Source: Lentibacillus kapialis (lineage in GTDB: Bacteria > Bacillota > Bacilli > Bacillales > Amphibacillaceae). From it: a stretch of DNA of 64,000 nt. Position 1 is the first letter of the stretch; every line of letters begins with the position of its first letter. This document shows positions 1-8,530 of this stretch, one piece after another. The stretch lies in NCBI RefSeq assembly GCF_014646635.1, contig NZ_BMNQ01000008.1:19468-83467 (forward strand), written 5' to 3'. The notes beneath the pieces are model-generated. The model did not search any database, was not told the origin of the DNA, and saw only the letters and a list, made by a program, of their open reading frames with translations. A program made the position numbers and the translations under genes.

Positions 1-593
1 ACAGCGATCTGCTCCGCTTCAATCACCATCCGCATCCGGTCGACAATGGACTTATTCGAAATTGGTTTAAAGTCAAAGCGCTGACATCTTGAAGCAACTG
101 TCAGCGGGATTTTGTGAGGTTCGGTCGTAGCCAGTATAAAGACGACGTGCTTTGGAGGCTCTTCCAATGTTTTCAAAAGAGCGTTAAATGCACTTGTTGA
201 AATCATATGCACCTCATCGATGATATACACTTTATAAGGGACTGAGCTTGCAGCATACTTGACCTTATCACGTATCTCGCGGACATCCTCAACACTTGTA
301 TTCGAGGCCGCATCCATTTCGATAATATCGTTAATCGAACCATCCTGAATACCGCGACAGGATGCACATTCATTACACGGTTCTTTGACAGGGGCATGTT
401 CACAATTAATCGTTTTGGCAAAAATCTTCGCGGCACTTGTTTTTCCGGTTCCACGCGGGCCGGAAAAAATATAGGCATGTGAAAATTTTTCCTGGGCAAT
501 CGCATTTTGTAGTGTTTTAGTGATGTGGGACTGGCCGACAACATCCTGAAATGTTTTGGGCCGCCATACGCGGTATAGTGCCTGGTAGGTCAT
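1..593 (-). CDS. dnaX: DNA polymerase III gamma/tau subunit, N-terminal part (3' end outside the window)
   Basis: This is the clamp-loader ATPase of the replicative polymerase. The ATG is at 593-591, after an upstream GGGGAACC. About 197 codons are visible; the gene runs off the left edge. Near the N-terminus the translation contains a P-loop (GPRGTGKTS). A four-cysteine zinc module (CEHAPVKEPCNECASC) follows, then IIDEVHM (Walker B), then TLEEPP and the sensor-1/SRC region (LATTEPHKIP, VASRCQRF). This is the standard DnaX order of domain I and II elements. It lies downstream of the SRP RNA on the same strand, the arrangement known in B. subtilis (tadA, scr, dnaX). Identification is secure. 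The tau-specific C-terminus cannot be assessed. Confidence 0.97.
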   Translation of the reverse strand, partial: MTYQALYRVWRPKTFQDVVGQSHITKTLQNAIAQEKFSHAYIFSGPRGTGKTSAAKIFAKTINCEHAPVKEPCNECASCRGIQDGSINDIIEMDAASNTSVEDVREIRDKVKYAASSVPYKVYIIDEVHMISTSAFNALLKTLEEPPKHVVFILATTEPHKIPLTVASRCQRFDFKPISNKSIVDRMRMVIEAEQIA

Positions 594-705
594 AATGAAT
601 GGTTCCCCTTTATGAGGCTTTGAAAAAGTCCCGGAGAGATAATGCAGCCAATTTCCGATCCTTTTCCCCTCTTTTTTTAAACATACATTTATAATTTCTA
701 TCTAA

Positions 706-735
706 ATTATACTCGAAGTCAGGGGTGAATGTGAA
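706..735 (-). promoter_or_regulatory. Probable sigma-A promoter of dnaX
   Basis: On the minus strand there is a -35 TTCACA (735-730), an 18-base spacer and a -10 TATAAT (711-706). This is about 110 bases before the dnaX ATG. It fits the consensus at 11 of 12 positions, but function is inferred only from sequence. Confidence 0.6.
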
Positions 736-841
736 GGGGGATTGCAAATAAACGGAAGGCTCACCGCTTTATAAAACCTTATAGTTTCTAAATCCCTCTG
801 TATAGGTTTCTCCAACAAACCCATTTGTTTTCACTTTATTA

Positions 842-886
842 GAAAAAAGACTGCACCAACTGTCGCTTAGGACATTGATACAGTCT
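842..886 (-). terminator. Intrinsic terminator after the SRP RNA
   Basis: On the minus strand AGACTG (886-881) can pair with CAGTCT (853-848), followed by a run of T residues. The loop is long, about 27 bases. It sits about 15 bases past the expected 3' end of scr, so it probably ends that transcript before dnaX. Confidence 0.5.
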
Positions 887-900
887 CTTTTCATTATGTA

Positions 901-1172
901 AACCGTGCACCCATTGTTGATCAAGCGTCCCTAAGCGTTACCCAAGTTCATGGCTCGGCTCAGGCTTCCCCGCGGCACACAGGAATGACCACTTACTGCT
1001 GCTTCCTTCCGGATCTGACAGGGTTCATGGGTTCCTGTTGCGCAGGACCTGGGCGTCAACACCATTCCCTTGAGGCAGACCTTAAAGACGTTTAACCTCG
1101 AATGGGAATTCGACCTCGCTATAGCGGATTGCGAGTACAGGGCACCGCTACCTCCCCGCTTAGCACGGCAAC
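901..1172 (-). ncRNA. scr: Signal recognition particle RNA (long Bacillus type)
   Basis: This is the RNA scaffold of the signal recognition particle, which binds Ffh and targets membrane and secreted proteins. The minus strand carries the conserved S-domain with the GGTCCTGCGCAACAGGAA arm and the apical GGAAGCAGCAG segment. The 5' part carries GGGGAGGTAGCGGTGCCCTG, typical of the Alu domain. The 5' CCGTGC pairs with the 3' GCACGG, defining a molecule of about 270 nucleotides, as in B. subtilis scRNA. It lies between tadA and dnaX, its conserved position. The ends are estimated to within a few bases. Confidence 0.95.
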
Positions 1173-1176
1173 CATT

Positions 1177-1205
1177 ATTATACTTACTATAAATGCAAAA
1201 TGCAA
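1177..1205 (-). promoter_or_regulatory. Sigma-A promoter of the SRP RNA gene
   Basis: The minus strand has -35 TTGCAT (1205-1200), a 17-base spacer and -10 TATAAT (1182-1177). The predicted start, about 7 bases downstream, coincides with the predicted 5' end of the RNA. Confidence 0.75.
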
Positions 1206-1289
1206 TCATAATCATGAAGTGGATACAATTTACAGACAGACTTACCGAAAAAAACCATTGATAAGATAAATTGTACATAACTACCCTGG

Positions 1290-1748
1290 TTAGTTCTTCC
1301 CCCGTAACCTCCGGAAAAAGTCTGTCAAGAGGGCACTGCATTCGGCGCGTAGTACATCGTCTGTAAGTTCAACACGATGATTAAAACGCTCATCCTGCAA
1401 TAAATTCATCAGTGTACCGGCACAACCTGCCTTTGGATCCGGCGCCCCGAACACGACCCGTTTGATACGTGATTGGACAATAGCACCGGCACACATGGGA
1501 CACGGCTCAAGCGTGACATACAATGTACATTCTTCAAGTCGCCAGCTGCCGATGATTTGGTTTGCCTTCTCAATCGCAATCAGCTCTGCATGGGATAGCG
1601 TCGTCTGTGATGATTCACGTATATTGTATCCTGTCGTAATCACCTCATCCTGATAAACAACTACCGCCCCGATCGGCACTTCATTCATCGCTTTTGCCTT
1701 TTTTGCTTGTCTAATTGCTTCTTGCATATATACGGCATCATTTCCCAT
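1290..1748 (-). CDS. tadA: tRNA adenosine(34) deaminase
   Basis: The enzyme deaminates A34 to inosine in the wobble position of tRNA-Arg(ACG). The 152-residue protein shows the zinc and proton-shuttle motif H53-A54-E55 and the PCPMC pair C83/C86, the complete deaminase signature. The ATG at 1748 is preceded by GAGGTG at 5-base spacing. It is divergent from yaaI by only 65 bp and upstream of scr and dnaX on the same strand, as in B. subtilis (yaaJ). A guanine or cytidine deaminase is the alternative family, but the synteny and the VPIGAVVV start favour TadA. Confidence 0.95.
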   Translation of the reverse strand: MGNDAVYMQEAIRQAKKAKAMNEVPIGAVVVYQDEVITTGYNIRESSQTTLSHAELIAIEKANQIIGSWRLEECTLYVTLEPCPMCAGAIVQSRIKRVVFGAPDPKAGCAGTLMNLLQDERFNHRVELTDDVLRAECSALLTDFFRRLRGKN

Positions 1749-1813
1749 TTCAACACCTCATAACGTTTGAAATAATCCATAAAGGAAAAACTAAACAAGA
1801 AAGGAGTGGCTTT

Positions 1814-2347
1814 ATGGATACGTCTATTGATAACAGTGCCATTATATTTGTTGATATTATAAACGATTTTAACTTTGATGGAAGTGAAAACCTGCTGAAA
1901 CATACAAATGAAATTTTACCCGCCTTAAAAAAGTTAAGGCAATTCGGCAAAGAAAATAATATCCCTATTATCTATGTCAACGATCATTACCATATCTGGC
2001 AAGCAGATTTCCGAAAGATCATCGACCATTGCCAAAACAGTCGGAATCAGCATATTATTCAAACGTTAAAACCGGATGATTCTGATTACTTTCTTATTAA
2101 ACCACAACATTCAGCGTTTTTCCAAACACCATTGCATACATTGCTAGATGAGTTAGACAGAACCCATCTCATAATGGCAGGCATTGCCGGGGATATTTGT
2201 ATCTTATTCACGGCAAAAGATGCTTATATGTACAAATACAGTATGCACATTCCGGAAAACTGTATGGCGTCCGAAGAAAAAGATGGCAATGAGTACGCGC
2301 TCTATCTGATGCACTCCGTTATGGATGCCCTGATTGATTCAATCTAA
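1814..2347 (+). CDS. yaaI: Isochorismatase-family cysteine hydrolase
   Basis: A 177-residue alpha/beta hydrolase of the isochorismatase/nicotinamidase superfamily. The likely catalytic triad is visible: D14 in IIFVDIINDF, K96 in LIKPQHS and C129 in GIAGDICI. The start at 1814 is chosen because AAAGGAGTGG lies just before it; an in-frame ATG further upstream has no ribosome site. It is followed by yaaH in the same direction, the same pair as in B. subtilis. The substrate is unknown; it is not obviously a siderophore-pathway isochorismatase because no ent/dhb genes are near. Confidence 0.88.
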   Translation: MDTSIDNSAIIFVDIINDFNFDGSENLLKHTNEILPALKKLRQFGKENNIPIIYVNDHYHIWQADFRKIIDHCQNSRNQHIIQTLKPDDSDYFLIKPQHSAFFQTPLHTLLDELDRTHLIMAGIAGDICILFTAKDAYMYKYSMHIPENCMASEEKDGNEYALYLMHSVMDALIDSI

Positions 2348-2408
2348 GTTATATCCGCCTTCCTTAAATCATAGTGTAAAAAAGGAATGAATTTAAAGGA
2401 GGGATTTT

Positions 2409-3698
2409 TTGCAAATTCATGTTATCAAACAAGGAGATACGATCTATAACATCGCCGATACATACGGCACCATACCAACGGACATAATTGATGCGAACGA
2501 ACTGGATGCACCGAATAACCTTGTGGTTGGCCAGGCACTTGTCATTCCAATCGCGGGACAATTTTATTTTGTACAGCAAGGAGACAGCTTGTATTCGATT
2601 GGCAGGCAATTTGGTCTGACCGCTGAACAGCTTGCTCAAATCAACAATATTCCGGTTGACGGCACGTTATCTGTGGGGACACGGTTATACATTCCCGAAC
2701 AGCCTAAGCCGGAAATCACTGCAAATGCCTATATTGAACCTACTGGGGGAGAAGTTTCTCAAACCTTGATCAATTCTGCAGAGAAAATAACGCCATACCT
2801 CACCTATCTTTTGCCATTCAGTTATCAGGTTAGCCGTGATGGAACCCTGACAGCCCCGCCGCTGGATAACTTTGCACAAATTGCGGCAAACCATAACACA
2901 GCGCTAATGCTTGCTGTCACCAATCTGGAGGAAGGCGAATTCAGCCGTGAACTTGGTCACATAATCCTGACAGTCCAAGCTGTTCAAAATACGCTATTGG
3001 ATAATATCATTAATGTGGCAAACGAAATCGGTTTCAGAGATGTTCACTTCGATTTTGAATTTTTGCCGCCGGAAGACCGTGAAGCGTATAATAATTTTTT
3101 ACGAAAGGCAAAGCAGCGCTTATCAGAGGAAGGTTTATTAATGTCCACTGCGCTTGCCCCCAAAACGAGTGCAGAGCAGAGTGGGGCATGGTATGAGGCA
3201 CATGATTATGCCGTTCACGGCGAGATTGCCGACTTTGTTGTACTGATGACGTATGAATGGGGCTATAGCTATGGGCCACCACTGGCTGTATCACCGATTG
3301 ATGAAGTACGAAAAGTCGTTGATTTCGCATTGAGTGTCATGCCTGCTGATAAAATTCTGCTTGGACAAAACCTCTACGGCTACGATTGGACGCTCCCATA
3401 CACAGAGGGTGGTGAACCTGCGGAAGCCATCAGTCCCCAGGAAGCTATTACACGTGCACGCAACCATAATGTGGCCATCGAATTTGATACCGAAGCACAG
3501 GCTCCTTTTTATACGTATACCGACGCCCAGGGGAATAGTCATGAAGTATGGTTTGAAGATGCACGTTCCATTCAGGCAAAATTCGATATGATTAAAGAAC
3601 TTAACCTTTTGGGCATCAGCTACTGGAAATTAGGCCTGGCATTCCCGCAAAACTGGCTTCTCCTACAAGATAACTTTATAATACGTAAACTCGATTAA
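2409..3698 (+). CDS. yaaH: Spore cortex/germination glycosidase with two LysM domains
   Basis: This is a peptidoglycan-binding GH18 protein of the YaaH/SleL group, which acts as an N-acetylglucosaminidase on spore cortex fragments during germination. Two LysM repeats occupy residues 2-47 and 52-96 (each IxxGDTxYxIA/IG... then LxVG...L.IP). The GH18 barrel follows from about 105, with the catalytic DxE (D215-x-E217) in HFDFEFLPPEDR. There is no signal peptide, which is normal for this spore protein. The start is TTG at 2409 with AAAGGAGGG upstream. Its length of 429 matches the family. A strong terminator follows. Expression during sporulation is expected but no sigma-E/K promoter was confirmed. 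Confidence 0.93.
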   Translation: MQIHVIKQGDTIYNIADTYGTIPTDIIDANELDAPNNLVVGQALVIPIAGQFYFVQQGDSLYSIGRQFGLTAEQLAQINNIPVDGTLSVGTRLYIPEQPKPEITANAYIEPTGGEVSQTLINSAEKITPYLTYLLPFSYQVSRDGTLTAPPLDNFAQIAANHNTALMLAVTNLEEGEFSRELGHIILTVQAVQNTLLDNIINVANEIGFRDVHFDFEFLPPEDREAYNNFLRKAKQRLSEEGLLMSTALAPKTSAEQSGAWYEAHDYAVHGEIADFVVLMTYEWGYSYGPPLAVSPIDEVRKVVDFALSVMPADKILLGQNLYGYDWTLPYTEGGEPAEAISPQEAITRARNHNVAIEFDTEAQAPFYTYTDAQGNSHEVWFEDARSIQAKFDMIKELNLLGISYWKLGLAFPQNWLLLQDNFIIRKLD

Positions 3699-3745
3699 AG
3701 AAATCCCCCTAACCGCTGTTTGAAGCGATCAGGGGGTATTTCTTT
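3697..3745. terminator. Bidirectional terminator between yaaH and the PfpI gene
   Basis: AAAGAAATcCCCCT and AGGGGGtATTTCTTT form a long hairpin with A-rich and T-rich flanks on both sides. It therefore fits the convergent 3' ends of both neighbours. Confidence 0.85.
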
Positions 3746-3747
3746 TA

Positions 3748-4266
3748 TTATGCGCTCAAGATGTTCAAGGCTTCTCTGTTAAATGCCGGAATATCATCAG
3801 GATCACGACTTGTCACCAGCTGGTTATTGCAGACAACGACTTCCTGATCCAATACCTCTGCACCTGCATTTTCCAGGTCAACGCGGATAGACTTAAAACC
3901 AGTTGCCCTACGTCCGTTAAGTGCCCTTGCATTAATTAACAACTGCGCGCCGTGGCAGATGGAAAATACCGGTTTTTTGTCATCCATAAATTGTTTAGCA
4001 AATGTCACAAAACGTTCATCTGCCCGCAGCATGTCCGGTGAAAAACCACCGGGAATAAATAATGCATCGAATTCTTCAGGCTTCACATCATCGATACCTT
4101 CATCAACGGTGACAGTTGTTTCGTTATTTTTACCCGTTACTTCTTTACCTTTCTTAGCACCAATTGTAATCACTTCATGCCCAGCATCTTTAAATGCTCT
4201 GGCCGGCTCTGTATATTCAACATCCTCAAACATGTCTGTCATGACTGTTGCTATTTTTTTAGCCAT
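3748..4266 (-). CDS. DJ-1/PfpI-family protein (general stress protein 18-like)
   Basis: A 172-residue glutamine-amidotransferase-like fold of the PfpI/YfkM group. The nucleophile elbow is FSICHGAQLL with C104-H105, and the acidic partner is near residues 14-20 (EDVEYTEP). Family members act as small-molecule glyoxalase/deglycase-like or stress proteins; which activity applies here cannot be told from sequence. ATG at 4266 is preceded by AAGGAG. It is not part of the B. subtilis origin region, so together with acsA it looks like a local insertion relative to that genome. Confidence 0.88.
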   Translation of the reverse strand: MAKKIATVMTDMFEDVEYTEPARAFKDAGHEVITIGAKKGKEVTGKNNETTVTVDEGIDDVKPEEFDALFIPGGFSPDMLRADERFVTFAKQFMDDKKPVFSICHGAQLLINARALNGRRATGFKSIRVDLENAGAEVLDQEVVVCNNQLVTSRDPDDIPAFNREALNILSA

Positions 4267-4375
4267 TTAAATTCACTCCTTAAGAAATGCTCCATGATAT
4301 TTCTACCCGGCAATGGTTGAATTCAAACATGCGGGCAAACTTTACTTATAAGCTATTAAACGCATTAACCCATAT

Positions 4376-4421
4376 AAAAAAACAGACCACCAATTTAATA
4401 TAAAAATTGATGGTCTGTTTA
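4376..4421 (-). terminator. Intrinsic terminator downstream of acsA
   Basis: On the minus strand ACAGACCATCAATTT pairs with AAATTGGTGGTCTGT and is followed by seven T residues. This is a clear factor-independent terminator for acsA. Confidence 0.85.
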
Positions 4422-4492
4422 AATTCCTAACTTATTCACATGCGGCTTTAACCGAACCAACTGCCGCAAGTAAAGATTTCTATGCTATTACA

Positions 4493-6208
4493 CTATTCTT
4501 CAAGCGTTGAAGTATCACCTGTTGGCAATCCCAGCTCCCACGATTTCAGAAGACGGCGCATAATCTTACCACTGCGCGTTTTCGGAATTGCATCTTTAAT
4601 TTCCAGTTCCCGTGGTGCAGCATGTGCACTTAGGCCATTTTTGACAAATTGACGGATATCCTCAAGCAGATCATCAGACTCTTCATAGCCTTCATTCAGT
4701 GTGACAAATGCTTTCACTATTTCTCCCCGCTCAGGATCGGGTTTACCAATTACCCCGGACTCCGCAACAGCAGGGTGCTCAATCAATTTGCTTTCCACTT
4801 CAAACGGACCAACACGTTCACCAGATGTGTTAATGACATCATCCAGCCGGCCCTGGAACCAGAAATAACCGTCTTCATCCATATAGGCACTGTCACCGGA
4901 GACATACCAACCATTGATAAAATAGCTCTCATATTTTTCCGGACGCTTCCAGATCTTCCGCATCATAGCTGGCCAAGGTGCTTTGATCGCCAAATTCCCC
5001 ATTTGATTTGGCGGGACTTCATTTCCTTCATTATCAACTATTGATGCTTCTACACCCGGTATGGGTTTCCCCATTGAACCCGGACGAATTTCCTGGGACG
5101 GCAAATTAACGATAAGTTGAGCACCTGTTTCTGTCATCCACCACGTATCATGAATTCTCAAATCAAACGCCTGTAATCCCCAGGTAATGACTTCCGGATT
5201 GAGCGGTTCACCAACACTCATGACATGCCGCAATGATGAAAGGTCGTGTTTTTTAACAGGATCTGTACCGGCACTGACCAATTTACGAAGGGCAGTAGGC
5301 GCTGTATACCATACCGATACATTATACTTATCAATCGTGCCATACCAGGCATCCGGACTGAAGCGGCCTCCGCGTACAACATTCGTTACACCGTGAAGCC
5401 ACGGTGCAAAGATTCCATAACTTGTGCCGGTTACCCAGCCGGGATCGGCAGTGCACCAATAAACATCATCCTCACGCAGGTCCAACACCCACTCGGCAGT
5501 GGCATAATGCTGTACCATGGCGTTATGCACGTGATAGACACCTTTTGGCTTACCTGTAGAACCGGAAGTATAGTGAATGAGCATGCCATCTTCAAGGTCA
5601 ACCCATTCCATATCGAAATCCGTTGATGCTTCTTTCATTTCTTGCTGATAATCAATGTATTTGTCAGATGTTTCGTTGTGTTCACCTATAAGCACAATCT
5701 TTTTAAGATCAGGCAAATCATCCTGCGGCACCCGGCCAAGCAAATCCGGTGTCGTAATCAGCATACTTGCCTCGCTGTCCTCCAGACGGTCACGTACTGC
5801 CTGTTCCATAAATGCCTCAAATAGTGGTCCGGCAATAGCGCCTATTTTCAGAATACCAAAGAATGTTGCATAGAATTCCGGGCTTCTCGGCAGAAACATA
5901 AAAATGCGATCGCCTTTTTCAACACCCTGTTTTTTCAAGACATTGGCAAATTGATTACTCTTCTTGCTTAGTTCACCAAACGTTACTTTTTCCTCACGAT
6001 CGGGTGATGAATACAATAACGCAGCTTTATCTTTTTTATCCGGGTTTTCCGCATGGCGGTCAACAGCTTCATACGCCATATTGACTTTACCCGTATCATT
6101 CCAGCTAAAATGTTTTTTCATATCATCCCATGAAAATGTCTTGCGCATCTTTTCATAGTTTTGCAGATTGTACGTACCATCTTGTGCAGGTATACGCTGC
6201 ATATCCAT
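4493..6208 (-). CDS. acsA: Acetyl-CoA synthetase (acetate--CoA ligase)
   Basis: The enzyme activates acetate with ATP and CoA to acetyl-CoA. The protein has the AMP-binding P-loop YTSGSTGKPKG and the WWMTETG adenylate motif. The A8 hinge (FQGRLDDVINTSGERVGPFE) and the C-terminal catalytic lysine in TRSGKIMRR, the site of AcuA acetylation in B. subtilis, are also present. It aligns along its whole length with B. subtilis AcsA, at 571 residues. I chose ATG at 6208, which has GAGGTGATAGG directly upstream; an in-frame GTG at 6217 would add three residues. No acuABC genes are adjacent. A cre-like site lies upstream. Confidence 0.95.
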   Translation of the reverse strand: MDMQRIPAQDGTYNLQNYEKMRKTFSWDDMKKHFSWNDTGKVNMAYEAVDRHAENPDKKDKAALLYSSPDREEKVTFGELSKKSNQFANVLKKQGVEKGDRIFMFLPRSPEFYATFFGILKIGAIAGPLFEAFMEQAVRDRLEDSEASMLITTPDLLGRVPQDDLPDLKKIVLIGEHNETSDKYIDYQQEMKEASTDFDMEWVDLEDGMLIHYTSGSTGKPKGVYHVHNAMVQHYATAEWVLDLREDDVYWCTADPGWVTGTSYGIFAPWLHGVTNVVRGGRFSPDAWYGTIDKYNVSVWYTAPTALRKLVSAGTDPVKKHDLSSLRHVMSVGEPLNPEVITWGLQAFDLRIHDTWWMTETGAQLIVNLPSQEIRPGSMGKPIPGVEASIVDNEGNEVPPNQMGNLAIKAPWPAMMRKIWKRPEKYESYFINGWYVSGDSAYMDEDGYFWFQGRLDDVINTSGERVGPFEVESKLIEHPAVAESGVIGKPDPERGEIVKAFVTLNEGYEESDDLLEDIRQFVKNGLSAHAAPRELEIKDAIPKTRSGKIMRRLLKSWELGLPTGDTSTLEE

Positions 6209-6233
6209 TCCTATCACCTCATCCAGTAAAATT

Positions 6234-6247
6234 TGTAATCGGTTGCA
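6234..6247 (-). promoter_or_regulatory. Possible cre (CcpA) site upstream of acsA
   Basis: The 14-base sequence TGTAATCGGTTGCA matches the cre consensus TGWNANCGNTNWCA except for one base. It lies about 26 bases before the acsA start. CcpA repression of acsA is known in B. subtilis; the site here is inference. Confidence 0.35.
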
Positions 6248-6439
6248 AAACCGCTTACTTCAAAATACGTTATAATTGTACTAATTATACAATCATAATG
6301 CATTTTTAAAATTTCCGGGTACTATCCATTATTTTAGAACATTTTGTGACAAGTTTAAAGTATTTTAATTGTTTATGATTGAAAAACACTTCTGTACCAG
6401 CTTTCATACAGGAGACGGTAACATACCACGTATAACAGA

Positions 6440-6511
6440 CGCCCCCGGCAGGAATCGAACCTGCGCACACGGCTTAGGAGGCCGTTGCTCTATCCCCTGA
6501 GCTACGGGGGC
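6440..6511 (-). tRNA. tRNA-Arg (anticodon CCU)
   Basis: The minus strand folds as a complete cloverleaf. The acceptor stem is GCCCCCG/CGGGGGC, the D-arm GCTCAGGGGATAGAGC, and the anticodon stem ACGGC/GCCGT with loop CTCCTAA (anticodon CCT). The T-arm contains GGTTCGATTCC. Discriminator G73 follows and the CCA end is not encoded. It reads AGG codons. Confidence 0.96.
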
Positions 6512-6685
6512 AACATACTCATGAAAAGCACCTTAATGCTTAATTCTAACAGCGGAAAAAAGGCACAATAAACATTATACAAAATTTCACGCTAAATGAA
6601 AAGGCAGATTTTGATTTTACGTGGAAGTGGCTTTTTTTCTGTGCTACAATGTCAAAAGTGATAGAGACGGATTGGAGGGAAAGTC

Positions 6686-7330
6686 ATGCCACAAGTTCCA
6701 TTTATTGCAATCGAAGGGCCTATCGGAATCGGAAAGACGTCACTTGCAAAAAAACTTTCCGTCCATTTTGATTTTCATCTGTTAAAAGAAATTGTTGAGG
6801 AAAATCCGTTTCTCGGAAAATTTTATGATGATATTGAAGAATGGAGCTTTCAAACGGAAATGTTTTTTTTATGCAATCGTTTTAAGCAATTGGAAGATAT
6901 TGAACACAAATATCTGAACCGAAACAAAGCGGTCATAGCCGATTACCATATATCCAAAAACATGATCTTTGCCGGACGCACACTACAACCGGATAAGTTT
7001 GATAAATATGAACAAATTTACCACATATTAACGAAGGATATGCCTGTGCCAAATATAATGATTTACTTACATGCCAGTCTTGACACGATTTTAAAACGGA
7101 TTCGGCTTCGCGGCAGGGATATCGAACAAAACATCAAAGCGTCTTATTTGTCGCAGCTCGCACAGGATTATGAAAGGTTCATGCATGAATTTGAGATGCT
7201 TCATCCCGATATTCCGGTCATACGGATCAACGCGGATGAAATGGATTTTGTTAAACACCAGGAAGATCTTGATAAAATTATCAATATAGTGGAACAGCAA
7301 ATGAATAACCGCAAAAAAATATCCAAATAG
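6686..7330 (+). CDS. dgk: Deoxyguanosine kinase
   Basis: A salvage kinase that phosphorylates deoxyguanosine using ATP. The 214-residue protein has a P-loop at 11-18 (GPIGIGKT), the substrate motif EENPFLGKFY and the ADYHISKN segment in place of the usual DRS. The lid arginines are in RIRLRGRDIE. These features distinguish the YaaG (dGK) branch from the YaaF branch encoded next door. The ATG is preceded by TTGGAGGGAAAG. The stop is 19 bases before dck, so the two form an operon, as in B. subtilis. Here, however, the pair is on the plus strand, inverted relative to serS. Confidence 0.9.
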   Translation: MPQVPFIAIEGPIGIGKTSLAKKLSVHFDFHLLKEIVEENPFLGKFYDDIEEWSFQTEMFFLCNRFKQLEDIEHKYLNRNKAVIADYHISKNMIFAGRTLQPDKFDKYEQIYHILTKDMPVPNIMIYLHASLDTILKRIRLRGRDIEQNIKASYLSQLAQDYERFMHEFEMLHPDIPVIRINADEMDFVKHQEDLDKIINIVEQQMNNRKKISK

Positions 7331-7349
7331 TAAGTAAAGGGGAACAAAC

Positions 7350-8033
7350 ATGAATTTACGTGATAAATACCGGATTCCGCATGACAGTATCATTACTGTT
7401 GCCGGAACTGTCGGCGTCGGCAAATCCACGATGACAAAAGCGTTAGCAAACGCTTTGAACTTTAAGACATCCTTCGAAAAGGTTGACACGAATCCATACC
7501 TCGGAAAGTTTTATAAAGATTTTGAACGCTGGAGCTTTCATCTCCAAATTTATTTTCTAGCTGAGCGTTTCAAGGAACAAAAGAAAATATTTGAATATGG
7601 TGGCGGGTTTGTCCAAGATCGTTCCATATATGAAGATACAGGCATTTTTGCTAAAATGCATTACGAGAATGGAACGATGTCCAAAACGGACTATGAAACC
7701 TATACCAATCTATTTGAAGCCATGGTGATGACACCCTATTTTCCACATCCCGATTTATTGATTTATTTAGAGGGTTCTTTTGACCACATTCTTGAGCGAA
7801 TACAAAACCGCGGACGTGAAATGGAAAAAAATACATCAATTTCCTATTGGGAAGAATTGTATAACCGCTATGAAGAATGGATCAACAACTTCAATGCTTG
7901 TCCGATATTACGCATCGATATTTCTGATTATGATCTACTTAAACAAGATGAGCCCATTGAACCGATTCTGGAAAAAATCGGCCACTTTATTCAGCAATCA
8001 CGCAAATGGAAGACAAGAGAAATCATCAAGTGA
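7350..8033 (+). CDS. dck: Deoxyadenosine/deoxycytidine kinase
   Basis: A salvage kinase that phosphorylates deoxyadenosine and deoxycytidine. The 227-residue protein carries the P-loop GTVGVGKS at 19-26, DTNPYLGKFY, the catalytic/substrate motif VQDRSIYED and the lid arginines of RIQNRGREME. The ATG at 7350 follows AAAGGGGAACAAAC. It is the second gene of the dgk-dck pair and ends in a strong terminator overlapping its stop codon. Confidence 0.92.
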   Translation: MNLRDKYRIPHDSIITVAGTVGVGKSTMTKALANALNFKTSFEKVDTNPYLGKFYKDFERWSFHLQIYFLAERFKEQKKIFEYGGGFVQDRSIYEDTGIFAKMHYENGTMSKTDYETYTNLFEAMVMTPYFPHPDLLIYLEGSFDHILERIQNRGREMEKNTSISYWEELYNRYEEWINNFNACPILRIDISDYDLLKQDEPIEPILEKIGHFIQQSRKWKTREIIK

Positions 8034-8062
8034 AAAGTGCTCCCAAATACGGAGCACTTTTT
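8033..8062 (+). terminator. Intrinsic terminator of dgk-dck
   Basis: AAAAGTGCTCC, a 7-base loop and GGAGCACTTTTT form a perfect stem starting at the dck stop codon. Confidence 0.9.
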
Positions 8063-8174
8063 AAAAGAAAATTTTATAACACCCTCTGTAGTGATTTATA
8101 TCACCACTAGCCTTTCGCATTTACGTTACAGTAAACGATGAAACATACTCTCGTAAACAGAAAGGGGCATCACA

Positions 8175-8489
8175 TTGGCTGTCATTCGAACGGAAAATGA
8201 AAAGGACCTGGTCGTAGAAGCAGATTTATCCGATCTCCAGGCATTCATTAATGAGGCAACATCGAATTTGGTTGTATACAAAGATGAGATTGCCATGATT
8301 TATGATAAAATGCCAAAGTTTGATTATATATATTTTTGCTTCTATGCGTATTCAACATATCGGTTGCTGGAAGCGACATTTAATTTTGATACAAGCGATG
8401 TTGGGCATATCCGCGTTTCTGCGCCGGATGAATTTTTCTATGCATTCTATGGCATGATTGCAGCCCTGCATGCTCAAGTAACGTTTTAA
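8175..8489 (+). CDS. Small protein of unknown function
   Basis: I do not recognise this 104-residue acidic protein. It starts with TTG at 8175, 8 bases after AAAGGGG. The interior is rich in aromatic residues (FDYIYFCFYAYSTYRLLEATFNFD and FFYAFYGMIAALHAQ). These stretches are broken by charged residues, so it is more likely a soluble or peripherally associated protein than a membrane protein. It stands alone between the dck terminator and a terminator shared with convergent proC. Good codon structure, a ribosome site and its own terminator support it as a real gene. Confidence 0.7.
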   Translation: MAVIRTENEKDLVVEADLSDLQAFINEATSNLVVYKDEIAMIYDKMPKFDYIYFCFYAYSTYRLLEATFNFDTSDVGHIRVSAPDEFFYAFYGMIAALHAQVTF

Positions 8490-8527
8490 GAAAAAAGAGG
8501 ATCCAGTGTATCACAGGGTCCTTTGTT
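8490..8527. terminator. Terminator between the unknown gene and proC
   Basis: AGAGGATCC pairs with GGGTCCTTT (one G-T pair) around an 11-base loop. T residues follow on the plus side and A residues precede, so it could serve both convergent genes. Confidence 0.7.
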
Positions 8528-8530
8528 TTT

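Noticed and set aside
931..1341. Open frame of 136 codons on the minus strand
   Set aside because: It runs through the SRP RNA and into tadA in another frame; no ribosome site and the RNA explains the conservation.
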